A stretch of DNA of 64,000 nt from Raffaelea ambrosiae. Its lineage: Eukaryota > Ascomycota > Sordariomycetes > Ophiostomatales > Ophiostomataceae. The stretch lies in the NCBI GenBank assembly GCA_002778195.1, contig PCDI01000008.1:62001-126000 (forward strand). Direction: 5' to 3'. This document shows positions 23,501-32,884 of the stretch, one piece after another. The first letter of the stretch is position 1. Every line of letters starts with the position of its first letter. The notes beneath the pieces are model-generated. The model was not told the origin of the DNA and searched no databases. It saw only the letters and a list, made by a program, of their open reading frames with translations. Made by a program: the position numbers and the translations under genes.

Positions 23501-24926
23501 TGCCGCTGTCCAGGTTGGCATGGCAGCTGTGGAGGAAGGTGGCCAGATGCTTGGGTGGCGAAAATACTTCCTCTTTTTCTTCTTCTTCTTCTTTGTCCTC
23601 CTCTTGGCCGTCGCTGTCGACGCGTGGCAGCTGCAGGAGCTCGGTATCGAGGGGCAGCTGGACAATCTTCTGGAGCCGCCGCAAGATGGGCTCATACGCG
23701 AACACCGGCGTGTCGACCAGAACGAAGCGGAGGTTCTGGGCCTTGAGGAACGCTGCCAGGGCCCGCGTCAGCACATGGCTGCTCGTGAACTGCAGGCCGA
23801 GCAGCGGCGGATCCTGCGCGAGCTTGTCGATGTCACGCACAATGAAGGCGAAGCCCAGAATCTCGTTCTCCGAGCAGAGCACGCCAAAGGCCTGGTGCGG
23901 GAGCAATTTGGGGTTCTTGGTCAGGTAGTCTTTGCGCTTGCTCTGGGGCATCTTGCGCAGGACGTTCAGTCCGGACCCCATGACGCGCACACCCAAGCCG
24001 CAGGTTTGGGCGTATCTGCCATCGCCGGTGTCCACGCTGTCCAGCTGAAGATCGCCCAGGATCAAGGCGGGCCGGCGGCCCTTCACCTTACCTGTCGCGA
24101 TGCGGATGTCGTCCCGCAGCTCGCCCAGCATGTCCTCGCGAAGGAGGCGGAACTGGTTGTCCAAGTGGCCGCCCACGCGCGCGTCTGCACTCAGGTGCTC
24201 AATCTCCACGGCACGACGGTAGAACGGCCGCTGCGTCGAGCTGCACTCGTCTGTCGTGGGGTAGATGGAGATCTCGCGAAAGTCGACAGCGTCATTGTCG
24301 TGGCGTCCGCCCGGCGTCTCCGTCGCGGAGTCCGGATCGACCGTCTTGTCGGAGAACTTGATCTGCAGGGCCTTCTCCACGCGGTACCCTATGCTCCTGG
24401 CCTTGCCGTTGGGGTGCTTGACCAGCGAGCGCCTCTTCAAGGCCTCTTTGATGTCGCCCACGGTCGGCGCCAACTGCGTGCCCGGGTGGCAGACGATCTC
24501 CAGACACAGCCAGGCAAATGTTTCTGCATTGTCCGGCGTGTCGGCGAACCCCGTTTCGCGCCAGAGCTGCGCCATGGCTTTCCACGTCATGGGGGGTTCC
24601 ACGACCGCCACGACGACCTTCTCGAGAAGCTGGCCCTCGTACACGGACTTGACGTCGGGATGCGCCATGTACGCAAGGAAGGGCAGCACATGGCCCGTGA
24701 TGAACTGGGGACTGGAGCTGGCCCTGACACTCTTGTGGATGGTTTGGAGGCCCTGCGGCTGGGCCAGGATCGTCTCCAGGCATACCGATGCCGAGGACTG
24801 CGCGCGGATGGCCTTGAAAAAGAGCTGCGCATCATGCGTTGTCGACACTGCTCGGTTGCCGTGGATGAAGGCATTCAGAACCTTGTTCAGCTGGCTCGTC
24901 CGTTTATCCTCGGCTGCCGACTTCAT
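17553..24926 (-). CDS. SF1 helicase / NFX1 zinc-finger / triple CbbX-type AAA+ fusion, 2415 aa
   Basis: Exon 1 is 24926-21911 and exon 2 is 21784-17553. The 126-nt intron (GTGTGT...GCAG) restores the helicase motif ISTIDNYQGEEADIVI. Order of parts: an N-terminal region to about residue 450; a UPF1/ZNFX1-like superfamily 1 helicase with Walker A GPPGTGKS at 508-515, motif II VEEAGE near 787, motif III GDHKQLRP, and the C-terminal motifs ending near 1050; NFX1-type Cys/His repeats at about 1088-1174; a charged coiled coil at 1175-1255; three AAA+ modules of the CbbX/SpoVK type. The modules' Walker A lysines are near 1361, 1639 and 1928, each followed by an IDEAY Walker B. A Gly run of about 17 interrupts the second module. 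Pro/Ala/Gln repeats and a Glu/Lys coiled coil precede a terminal module CPMNFAWIQQAGGWRCAGGS. NFX1-type helicases act on RNA in silencing, heterochromatin or antiviral defence; the fused AAA modules probably form a hexameric remodelling engine. The architecture occurs in other fungi, but its role is undescribed to my knowledge. Confidence 0.9.
19646..19694 (-). repeat. Trinucleotide run encoding poly-glycine inside AAA+ module 2
   Basis: Tandem CCG/CCA units on the + strand give a Gly run in the protein directly after the Walker B IDEAYGLYD. That is normally a short loop in CbbX-type AAA proteins. Its length is likely polymorphic. Confidence 0.8.
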
Positions 24927-25526
24927 GATGCAACGGATGGATCTTTGGGTTGTACGATCGATGATTATGAAGATGAAAACGATGAAAAGCTGTCGTCAGG
25001 CAAAAGGGCCACTGTCGCCGATGCTGCACACAGTTGCCTGCTTTTGAGGGCAGGAGGAAGAGAGAAGACATGCACGACCGAATAAAATACTAGCCATACT
25101 GGAGAAGCGTGTCGACATATTGTTGGCTGCGCAGGCTTCACGGCAGGCCGAGCGGTAGGCCTCAGGCAGGCCGAGCGGTAGGCCTCATTTCTGCTTGCCT
25201 ATCAGACTGGTCTTGTTATCATCATGCATTATCTACCGGAATCTGCTTGGGATGAGCTCGACCTTCTTACATAAAGTACCCGTACAAATCCCGGTCCTGC
25301 ATAACCATATGCTGTACTGGTTGCCGTTTCTTGTCACTACGCTGCATCCTTGTATCGAATAGTTTCGTAAGTCTGTGCTGACCGCACCGGTACCAGAGTC
25401 TCTGCGGCGACGGCCTGCGCCGCCCGGCCAAGTCTGCTGCTTTCGATGCGCATGTGCTAGAATGAAGCTGATTCACGACACAGTAGCAGAAAGCCACTGC
25501 GCACTGTACGAGTCGTGGACCCCGCT
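24927..25526. other. Intergenic region upstream of the helicase-AAA gene
   Basis: Promoter of the minus-strand helicase-AAA gene and 3' flank of the HNH gene. It contains the 23-bp tandem duplication at 25142-25187. No gene is seen. Confidence 0.5.
25142..25187. repeat. Perfect 23-bp direct tandem duplication
   Basis: The unit ggcaggccgagcggtaggcc plus tca occurs twice head to tail (25142-25164, 25165-25187), about 220 bp upstream of the helicase-AAA start codon. It could be a duplicated promoter element or a replication slip. Confidence 0.8.
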
Positions 25527-27138
25527 TTAGCCGTTTAGAGGCTCGGCGTGCATGCGTTTTGGGGACCTTTGCCCTGGGGACGCGACAGTCTCTGCTTGTG
25601 TGGTAGCTGGTGGTCGCGAGGCCCGCCTGGCTGGGATACTGGCAAGGCTAGAGTGATTGGCAGAAGCAAACGAGCTTGACAAACTCGGCACAGCATCGTC
25701 ATCCCAACTACGCGTTTGTGGTCGCCCCCTTGGCGGATGGTCGCTGTCCCAGTCGTGATCGCTGTCCCAGTCGTGATCGCTTGCATTGTCTTCATCCTCC
25801 GAGGCGTAGTCACCGCTGCCATCAGCCACGGTGCTGCCGTGCGTCGAATATGACCTCTTCTTGGTGCTGACCCTCCGGCTTTGGGACCGTGTGGGCTCGA
25901 AAACCCGAGCAATCGACCGAACATCAAGTCCTCTTAGAATTCGGGTTTCGGCCTCGCCTTTGATGTTGTTCCACAGAAGGACAGTGCATGCAAGGTCTGA
26001 CTGGAAAAAGGGCATATGCTCGTCTGTAAATATGGACCATGCGAAACGTGCAAGGAGGCACTCGACGCTGATGCCGCAGATCGGCTGGGGCAGGCGGTTG
26101 TGGTATAGACCGAGGAGTTCAGGCGAGCCCGACGGCAGCAGCACGTGTGTAACGATCTGGGCAGACTCGGATGTGCATGGACCGAAACGCTTGGGTATGA
26201 AGGTGAAGCGCCGTGTATCAAAGAGATGATGTAGGTCCTTGCGAAGGACAATGATGTTCTTCTCGTCGTTGATAGCCGATACTTCTAGTGGTCGCCGGCA
26301 GTACCTACAACCAGTTGACTGGTAGCTTTGGTTCAAAAGAAAGAAGAAAAAAAAAGGCCGGAGTGGAAAGAGAGAGAGAAGAACAAAGGAAGGCGTTCTG
26401 TAACGGTTGGGCCACGCGATAGATAGCGAGATAGGAGTTGGATCGGGGTGGTTTACCTGTCCATCTTATTCGACACGAACCAAAGCCGTTCTCCTTCCGG
26501 GACGAGGTGGGTCTTCTCCAAGGCATTCATGTGCCCAGTCACCCGGCAGGTAATGTCCCGTTCCAGGGCCGCGGCAGGCCCCTTCGCCGTCGGACGTGGT
26601 GAGGTGGGGTCGGGAAAACGCAGATCTCGCCATGGCAGCGGAAGGTTGCCGCGTGACGTGCCACCTTCCTCCTCGAGGCCGCCGTGCGGGAAGCGCCAGT
26701 GATGGAACGATGGGACGACGGGATATCGGACTACGGCGCAGACCGCGATTGTCAGCGAGAGGAAGCAGAGGGTGGTGTGTTGGCAGAGGAAGAAGAATAG
26801 AAATGGAAGATACACAATGGGTCGTCTCCAGCGACGCAGAAAAAGTATTTGCGTCCTCGGAGGGAGCCGTCCTGCGGGCGATCGACGCGCTGAAGATCAT
26901 TGTTGTTCTCCGGGGCTTTCAGTGCCAGGTATCCACCGTCCCAATCCACGCCGGCGACGATGCAGCAAGCCGCCAATGCAAGATCGAAGTCGAGCCCGCC
27001 ACCGCCATCTGCGGCCAGAAGCACAAGTAAGTCGGGAGCTGAGTCGGGCTAGGCTGGGTGTCGAAATCGCACGGTGCGCGGCGTCGGTCCCTGTGAATGC
27101 GTTGCCGCTGGCGGCGTGAAGGGCGGAAGCGCTGCCAT
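25527..27138 (-). pseudogene. HNH_2-type nuclease-like gene interrupted by an in-frame TAG
   Basis: Three exons can be assembled: 27138-26814, 26730-26457 and 26304-25527, with introns of 83 nt (GTATCT...CTGAC...GTAG) and 152 nt (GTAAAC...TGTAG). They join cleanly into DDPLFRYPVVPSFHHWRFPHG and SNKMDRYCRRPLEV. This is the fungal HNH family core: CRVTGHM, then THLVPEGERLWF, then NIIVLRKDLHHLFDTRRFTF. The open frame from ATG 27138 reads TVRFRHPA, then TAG at 27051-27049 (codon 30), then PDSAPDLLVLLAADGGG without a frame change. Relatives have an aromatic residue (usually Tyr) at this place, so TAG probably replaced TAC/TAT. The only upstream GT donor (27072) would break the frame, so an intron does not explain it. 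No in-frame ATG lies between the TAG and the conserved core. The tail holds a DHDWDS repeat. Read-through or a sequencing error remains possible. Confidence 0.65.
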
Positions 27139-27859
27139 CGCACGTCGCGATTCGGGGCAAGTCGGTGTGCTGGTCTGCGGATACAGCGGGCGGTTTGTCG
27201 AGTTGTTAGAGGATGCTCAATGTATGCGGGCGTGGTTGCGGGTAGTAGTTATTGCTAGGTGTACGCGGCGTACACTAAACTATACGCCCCCCTTAGATAA
27301 AACCACGTGCACGCACTCGTGACCTAAGCCCTCGGATTTCGATGACAATCGAAATACCAGTCTTGTTAGTGACATGGGAAGCAGTAGGTGGTACGTGTCT
27401 GCTGAGCTTCTCTTATTAAGCGTTTCTCTGGGAGAAGAGGTGAGGTTGGCCGGTGATTGTACAGTCTTGTACGAGGTATCTTGATACACACTCCAGCATC
27501 CCAGCGGGGTGCACTACCCCGGAGGCAAATCAGGCCAAAGTTGATGCGGCAAGCAGCTGTAGCAAGGGTACTGCCGAAACAAGGATGACATGGCAACCAA
27601 CAGAGTTGATGGTGGAGATGTCTTGTGACTATTCCACGATGAATTTGGGGACATGGATCTCAGTGGCAGCCAGACTTGTGTCGACACCGACAGCGACGGT
27701 TCTACTTGCTGCTATAAAAATGACGAGAGCGACCGCGTTGCCGATGGAGAATTAGGCATGCGTGATGACGCAGGAACTTCTAACGCAGACTCGGCCAAAA
27801 CAAGATATCTCGGTTTAAACGGTGTTGTGTATACCATGCATTGCGGAAGACTGTAGTTG
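27139..27859. other. Intergenic stretch without a supported gene
   Basis: A + ORF at 27653-27856 with several Cys/Asp residues was considered, but it has no recognisable family and no supporting splice sites. No RNA gene or transposon ends were seen. Confidence 0.4.
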
Positions 27860-28050
27860 CATACCGTTTTCAAGAATGGTGCCGAAGTTGATCTCTGGAA
27901 CCGCCTTCGGGCCCATCTTTGCAATAAAGTCGGCCTCTTCTCTCTATACCTTCTAGGAGAGCACCGTAGGACTTGACAACCTTGGGCTTGTTCTCCTTTC
28001 TGATAATGGACTGCTTGAGTACAGAGAACCGAGGTTCCCGTACAGGGCAC
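27860..28050 (-). pseudogene. Remnant of a DUF1479-type gene (N-terminal part, frameshifted)
   Basis: On the minus strand the sequence reads PRFSVLKQSIIRKENKPKVV then KSYGALLEGIER in one frame. After a +1 shift near 27937-27942 it reads ADFIAKMGPKAVPEINFGTI in another. Together these match the N-terminal pattern of DUF1479 proteins (RF..LK.S.I..E....V..SW..L......I....GP..IPEI.F..I), a family of predicted Fe/2-oxoglutarate-dependent oxygenases. Only about 60 residues are recognisable; the catalytic core is absent. I therefore read it as a decayed gene or a stray duplication. Recognition is from memory of the family. Confidence 0.45.
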
Positions 28051-28517
28051 CTATGCTTGTTTCAGCACTTGATAGCAATCGTTAGTAAAGCTGTGGGGAT
28101 GGGCGAACGAACTGCAATTTGGACACAAGAACTTGCTTTATATCTCTTGGTGCTTTGGACGGCGTTGTCTTTGAAGACACGACTATGTTTCCGTCGATAT
28201 CGACGACGGTGCAGGACCCCGCCGGTCTTTTATCTGCATCGGCAGTGATCAGCATTGGGCACGGCATATTCGTCTATACTTGCTTATCGCAGCTTGCACT
28301 CAATTTTGCACCTCGTACTGATATCTACCAATAGAACTGAGCCGCCGCTCAACCGAACATCATGACGACTTCTATGCGTCTTCCCGAGGAGAACCGGCAA
28401 TCGAATCGAGGCTCCCGAGATCAAGCTTGCCATGTATCGACGAGGACGAGTTCTACAAAAGTCGTATGTACGGTAGAATGTTACGACAACAATGTTCATT
28501 GCGTGATCTATCTGCCA
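28051..28517. other. Intergenic, no supported gene
   Basis: Lies between the DUF1479-like relic and the NmrA gene 3' end. A 61-codon minus ORF (28082-28267) ends shortly upstream of the relic and might be part of the same decayed locus, but nothing identifies it. Confidence 0.4.
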
Positions 28518-29435
28518 CTATGAGGCCTTGGCCGGAATGGGCTTCAACCGAGCCCACTCCACAATGGTGGTCAGCTTCACAGGCAGCTCCTCGAGTACAG
28601 GAGCCATGTCAATGTTGAATGGCTCCGATGGGTCGTCGTTGTACCAGGAATAGGCACGGAACATCTGCTCAACAACACGGTCCACATCGAGGCTCGACCG
28701 CTTCCTCATGGCCGCACCCATGAAATCACAAAAGTCTTGCACGCTCTGGTTCTCGCACTTGAGCGGCACCCCCCAGCCTCGTGAAAGCTTCTCTGTCAGC
28801 TCCACGAGTCGCACGGCCTCGGGTCCGCCAACAGCAAAGTTTCGTCCAGCCAACCCCGGCCGCTCCATGGCGGCGATCATCAGTCTTGCCAGGTCGATGT
28901 GCGTGATCCACGATGCCCTCAGTGTCGGCTTGTGACAGTAGACAACGGTTTGGCGCTCCTGGATGGGAGGCAGTGCCCAGCCCTCCAGCAGATTTTCGAG
29001 ATAGCAAACCGGCTCCATGCTGATCACCGGCAGGCCTTGCGCGCGCAGATTGTCGCGCATCGCACGTCGGTGGTCTTGGGCCTCGATGTTTTTCGTGACC
29101 GCTGGCACTGGCATGCTCGTGTTGAACACCGTGATCTTGATGCTCGACACCTTTTTGATTTCCTCGCCAATCATGCGGGCACCTGCCAGGACTGGCCCTG
29201 GTGTCTGGAACGATGTCGTTGGCATGTTCAGAAAGACGGCATCGCTGCCCTCGAGAGCCTTTGCCACGCCGGCCCGGTCCGAAAAGTCTGCTGCAGCAGT
29301 TTCCACATCGTGTCCGTCGACACGCCAGGGCTTGGGATTTCGGCTGACAGCAACAGGGTGATGGCCTGCTCGAACAAGCTCTTCCACCTGTGGCTGGCCC
29401 TGCACGCCGGAAGCTCCAAAGACGACCACACGCAT
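28518..29435 (-). CDS. NmrA-like NAD(P)-binding protein, 305 aa
   Basis: Intronless, complete ORF. It begins with a Rossmann dinucleotide-binding motif MRVVVFGASGVQGQ (G7, G10, G13 pattern), followed by a basic residue after strand 2 (SRNP) that favours NADP(H). Later come AVFLNMPTT, an FNTSMP strand and a C-terminal substrate region with GRNFAVGGPEAV. The length is typical of the NmrA/HSCARG atypical SDR family. Members act as redox sensors that bind transcription regulators, or as isoflavone/quinone-type reductases. The usual YxxxK catalytic pair is not apparent, which favours the NmrA-like rather than classical SDR view. It is transcribed away from the TRI12-type MFS gene, across a 990-bp gap. 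Confidence 0.85.
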   Translation of the reverse strand: MRVVVFGASGVQGQPQVEELVRAGHHPVAVSRNPKPWRVDGHDVETAAADFSDRAGVAKALEGSDAVFLNMPTTSFQTPGPVLAGARMIGEEIKKVSSIKITVFNTSMPVPAVTKNIEAQDHRRAMRDNLRAQGLPVISMEPVCYLENLLEGWALPPIQERQTVVYCHKPTLRASWITHIDLARLMIAAMERPGLAGRNFAVGGPEAVRLVELTEKLSRGWGVPLKCENQSVQDFCDFMGAAMRKRSSLDVDRVVEQMFRAYSWYNDDPSEPFNIDMAPVLEELPVKLTTIVEWARLKPIPAKAS

Positions 29436-30425
29436 ATTGGAAAGGGTCCTTTCTAATGAAATCAGTGATACAAATACCAGTTCAGTCAGGATTTTTATTA
29501 ATTTAACTTTTAATTTAAATTTAAATTTTTTTCAAACAGACATGCCTCTTATATCGAAGCGGCGACGAGCAGATCTTGCCAAACAACATCTGTCCGTTGC
29601 GGAGAATTTGGGGTAGCTAGATGGCATGGATACTCTTTGGATCAACCGGCAAATGTTATCCGCAGAGGTGTACAACACAAAATAACAACCTCTGGTCCTG
29701 CGGAGAAATTGGTATAGGCATATTTCCATCAGCCATCGAAGACACAAAGCCGCATCAGCAAACGACGCGCGGAAAGCCAGTGATATTTTTCTGGGCAACT
29801 GCTTGACAAGCATAAGTGACCAAAGGGTCAAGTTGAGTGTCAACACGCCTCTTTTCTTGGACTCAGTGTCATCAGTCGCATTGGGCTTCCTGATATTGGA
29901 CGAGATATCCTTGCTTCTCCATATTTTTGACCCAACGTGGACCAACGACCCCATGCCAGCTCCACTACTGAGTCAACGACGACTCCGCAAAACCCCAGGT
30001 TTTCGTTGATGTTAGCAGGGATGTCCCGACTCTGGAGAGAGGGGGAAAAGGTTATGCGGGCACATCTACCAGTCACAATCAAGAGATCACACGCGCTCGC
30101 GATCTAGGAACGTCGGAGTTGAGCCCCCTTGCTTCCTCCACCACACCTGGTAGTTGGAAAAAGCACCATGCAAAAGGAAATGCGCTCCCGGGGTACATGG
30201 GTCTCAACAGATAGCCCAATAGGTTGAAAATGCCATTCGATATTGTTCTCTCACCCCACCTACATATAATAGTAAAATGGGACCCTGCTCTGGGTCTGTT
30301 TTCCTGCTGATGGTACTCTCTGTTACTCCTGTGAATTCCGGCCGGGAACGTTTATGTGTTCATCCACAACGCTGCAGTGCTTGTCCGCGTCTTGTAAACC
30401 AGAACCCCCCCTTTGTTTCTCCATC
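29436..30425. promoter_or_regulatory. Divergent intergenic region, NmrA-like gene / MFS gene
   Basis: Contains an AT-rich block at about 29491-29532 just upstream of the NmrA-like gene, and otherwise no gene. The minus ORF 29532-29954 has no recognisable family. The region probably holds both promoters. Confidence 0.5.
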
Positions 30426-32437
30426 ATGACCATCTCGGAAGGGGAGATAGCCCCCGACATCGGCAATGAGAAGCCCGAGGAGGAATTTCGTGAGAACAAT
30501 GCCTCTATCCATGCTCCCTCGGCAGAGGAGTATGGCGATGGTAAACTTACCAAGGAGATCATCTTGGCCTACATTGTATGCCTGCACTACGATACACGTT
30601 GCACATGTTGTGGTACCTTGCTGACCAACTCTCTTTCAGGCACTTTGTGGACAGATCAATGCCTACATCATGACACTCCTCGTGCCCGGCGCCGTACTGA
30701 CGGCCATCAATGCCGAGCTTGGCCCGTCGTCCAATTCGACCTGGATCACGCTCTGCTGGCCCCTCGGTGCCTCTGTTTTCGTCTCGATCGGCGGCCGTCT
30801 TAGCGACATCTTCGGCCGGCGGTACTTTATGATGACCGGCTCCCTCATCTCCATCGTGGGCACACTCGTCGGTGCCAACGGCAAGAGCATTTCCATGATG
30901 ATCGTGTCCGGTGCCCTCCTCGGCGTGGGCAGTGGCTTCCAAGAGCTGTGCTATGCGTGTGTCCAAGAGATTGTGCCCAACCGGTACCGTGTCATGGCCG
31001 TGGGTGGACTGGACACGTCGCTGGCCCTGGCCTTTACATCGCCCGTGGTGGCCTATGCCTTTGTGGCCTACCAGTCCATTGGCTGGCGCGGGGCGTACTG
31101 GTATCTGTTCGCCTTCCACACGTTTGCCTTTGTCCTCCTCGTTTTGTTCTACAAGCCGCCCGACTTTGCGATGAAGCACCGCACGGATGGCAAGACGCGG
31201 CTGCAGATGCTGGCGGAGCTCGACTACGTGGGTGTGCTGCTCTTCCTGGCCGGCGGCGTGCTCTTTCTCCTGGGGATCAACTTTGGCGGCCGGACCTACC
31301 CGTGGAAGTCGGCGGGCACGATTGCGCCGATCGTTCTGGGCATTGTCTGCTTCGTCGCCTGCGGCCTCTGGTGTGCATACGCCAACCTGAAGCACCCCAT
31401 CTTCCCACCCAAGCTGTTCAAGCGGGTGCGCGAGTACGTCCTATTCAATGCGTCCCCATCCATGTGTCGGTTCTAACGGTAGAACAGGTTTGACATGGTC
31501 ATTGTCGTGTGCTTCGTGGGCGGGATGCTCTACTACAGCATGAACGTGCTGTGGCCACGCCAGTCACAGGCTTTCTTCATTGACGCCACCACGCCATCGA
31601 TCATGAAGGGTGTCTGGGCGATCATCTTTTCCTGTGGCACTTGGAGTACGTGAGGAAGCCTCGTGTTGACGTGAAATGATTTCTCGAACACTAACATGGA
31701 CATTAGCTGCTGGTCTTGTCACCGTCTTCATTTGTTCGCGATTGCACCACGAAAAATGGCAACTCGTCGGCTTCACAGTTGTTCAGACGGCCCTGATCGG
31801 CTCCATGGCTTCTGTTGGATCGACCGACAAAGCACAGGCCATTGCCACCGTGGTCTTGACAGCCACTACCATCACGCCCCCACAACTTCTCTCTTTCACG
31901 ATGCTCTCGTTTGGACTCGACGACCAGACCGATGTGTAGGTTCATCTCGCATTGAGAAGACAGGGTCGCAAAGCAATACTGACTCGTCACAGGGGAGTGG
32001 CCGTTGGTTTGGCAGGCACATTCCGTCTCTTTGGCGGTGCGGTGGCGACGGCCATTTACACAGCCATCTACACCAACCGCACCGCACAGGTGCTCCCTGG
32101 TTTTATGACCAAGGCCATCCGCGAGTCAGGAGTGGCGTACTCGGACTCCCTTCTTGCCGGCCTCGTCAAGGCATCCGCGACGAATACCGTTGCAGCCTAC
32201 CAGATGGTTGCAGGCGTGACACCACAGCTGGCTGCTCGGGCCATCGAGGCCACCAAGCAGGCGTATGTACGGGGTTTCAGCCTGGTGTATCTCGTAGCCA
32301 TTGCCTTTGGTGTTCTGGCCGCCGTGGCCGCCGTCTGCACAGTCAGCACGGACCGATCGAAGAAGAACAATGCCCGGGCTGTTGTCATGAAGAATGAGGT
32401 GGAAAAGGGTGGTCTCTTTGACTCCAAGGCCGTTTAG
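30426..32437 (+). CDS. TRI12-type major facilitator transporter, 591 aa, five exons
   Basis: Exons 30426-30575, 30640-31433, 31488-31645, 31707-31935 and 31993-32437; introns of 54-64 nt with GTRNGT donors. The joins give AYIALCGQINAYIMTLLVP, KRVREFDMVIVV and DDQTDVGVAVGLAG. The product has about 14 membrane segments, the MFS loop motif GGRLSDIFGRRYFM, and EIVPNRYR between TMs 4 and 5. The family name comes from the trichothecene efflux pump of Fusarium; other members export siderophores or toxins by proton antiport at the plasma membrane. The acidic, soluble N-terminus is about 45 residues long. Substrate unknown. Upstream lies a divergent NmrA-like gene. Confidence 0.9.
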
Positions 32438-32884
32438 GACTAGACTAGGAGTCTTGCATACAATCCAGTGATACGCCCTTCCGCGACATTGACTCGTCTC
32501 TTGGCTTCCACGCGTTGTACCCCATTTTCTTGGTAGAAGTAAAGTGCTATCAAAACACAATGGCGCTATGCATTGCGCGTGGACTTTCCCCAGCAGCTTC
32601 CGTTCTTGGCAGCCGTCTGGTGGTGGTTGGTCTCGGGCGAGGCCGTGCGCGTCTTGCGCCACGCCCCCACGGTCCCGGTTTTATTCCCATTCTAGCGTCC
32701 GGGGTAGGTAAGTCACATGCACGTGGCTAGTTCAATTGCTGGCCGCCCCGTACATATATCCGTAGTGGTCTGCGCAAACTGCGAAATCTCGCGCAAACAT
32801 CACCCCAACCCAACCGATCGACTGGATCATATCGGCTCGACAACTTTTTTTCTCTTTTTCTTTTCTTCTGGAAGACCGGCAACC
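32438..32884. promoter_or_regulatory. Promoter/3' flank between MFS and methyltransferase genes
   Basis: Holds the MFS 3' UTR and the promoter and leader of the methyltransferase, which is T-rich just before the start codon. No gene seen. Confidence 0.45.

Noticed and set aside
27009..27072. An intron that would remove the TAG in the HNH gene
   Set aside because: The only available donor/acceptor pair gives 64 nt, which shifts the frame, and would delete the conserved RFRHPA part.
27653..27856. 67-codon + ORF with several Cys/Asp
   Set aside because: Considered as a small secreted or Cys-rich protein, but there is no signal peptide and no ordered Cys pattern.
29532..29954. 140-codon minus ORF upstream of the NmrA gene
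   Set aside because: No recognisable domain or splice structure; it overlaps a probable promoter.
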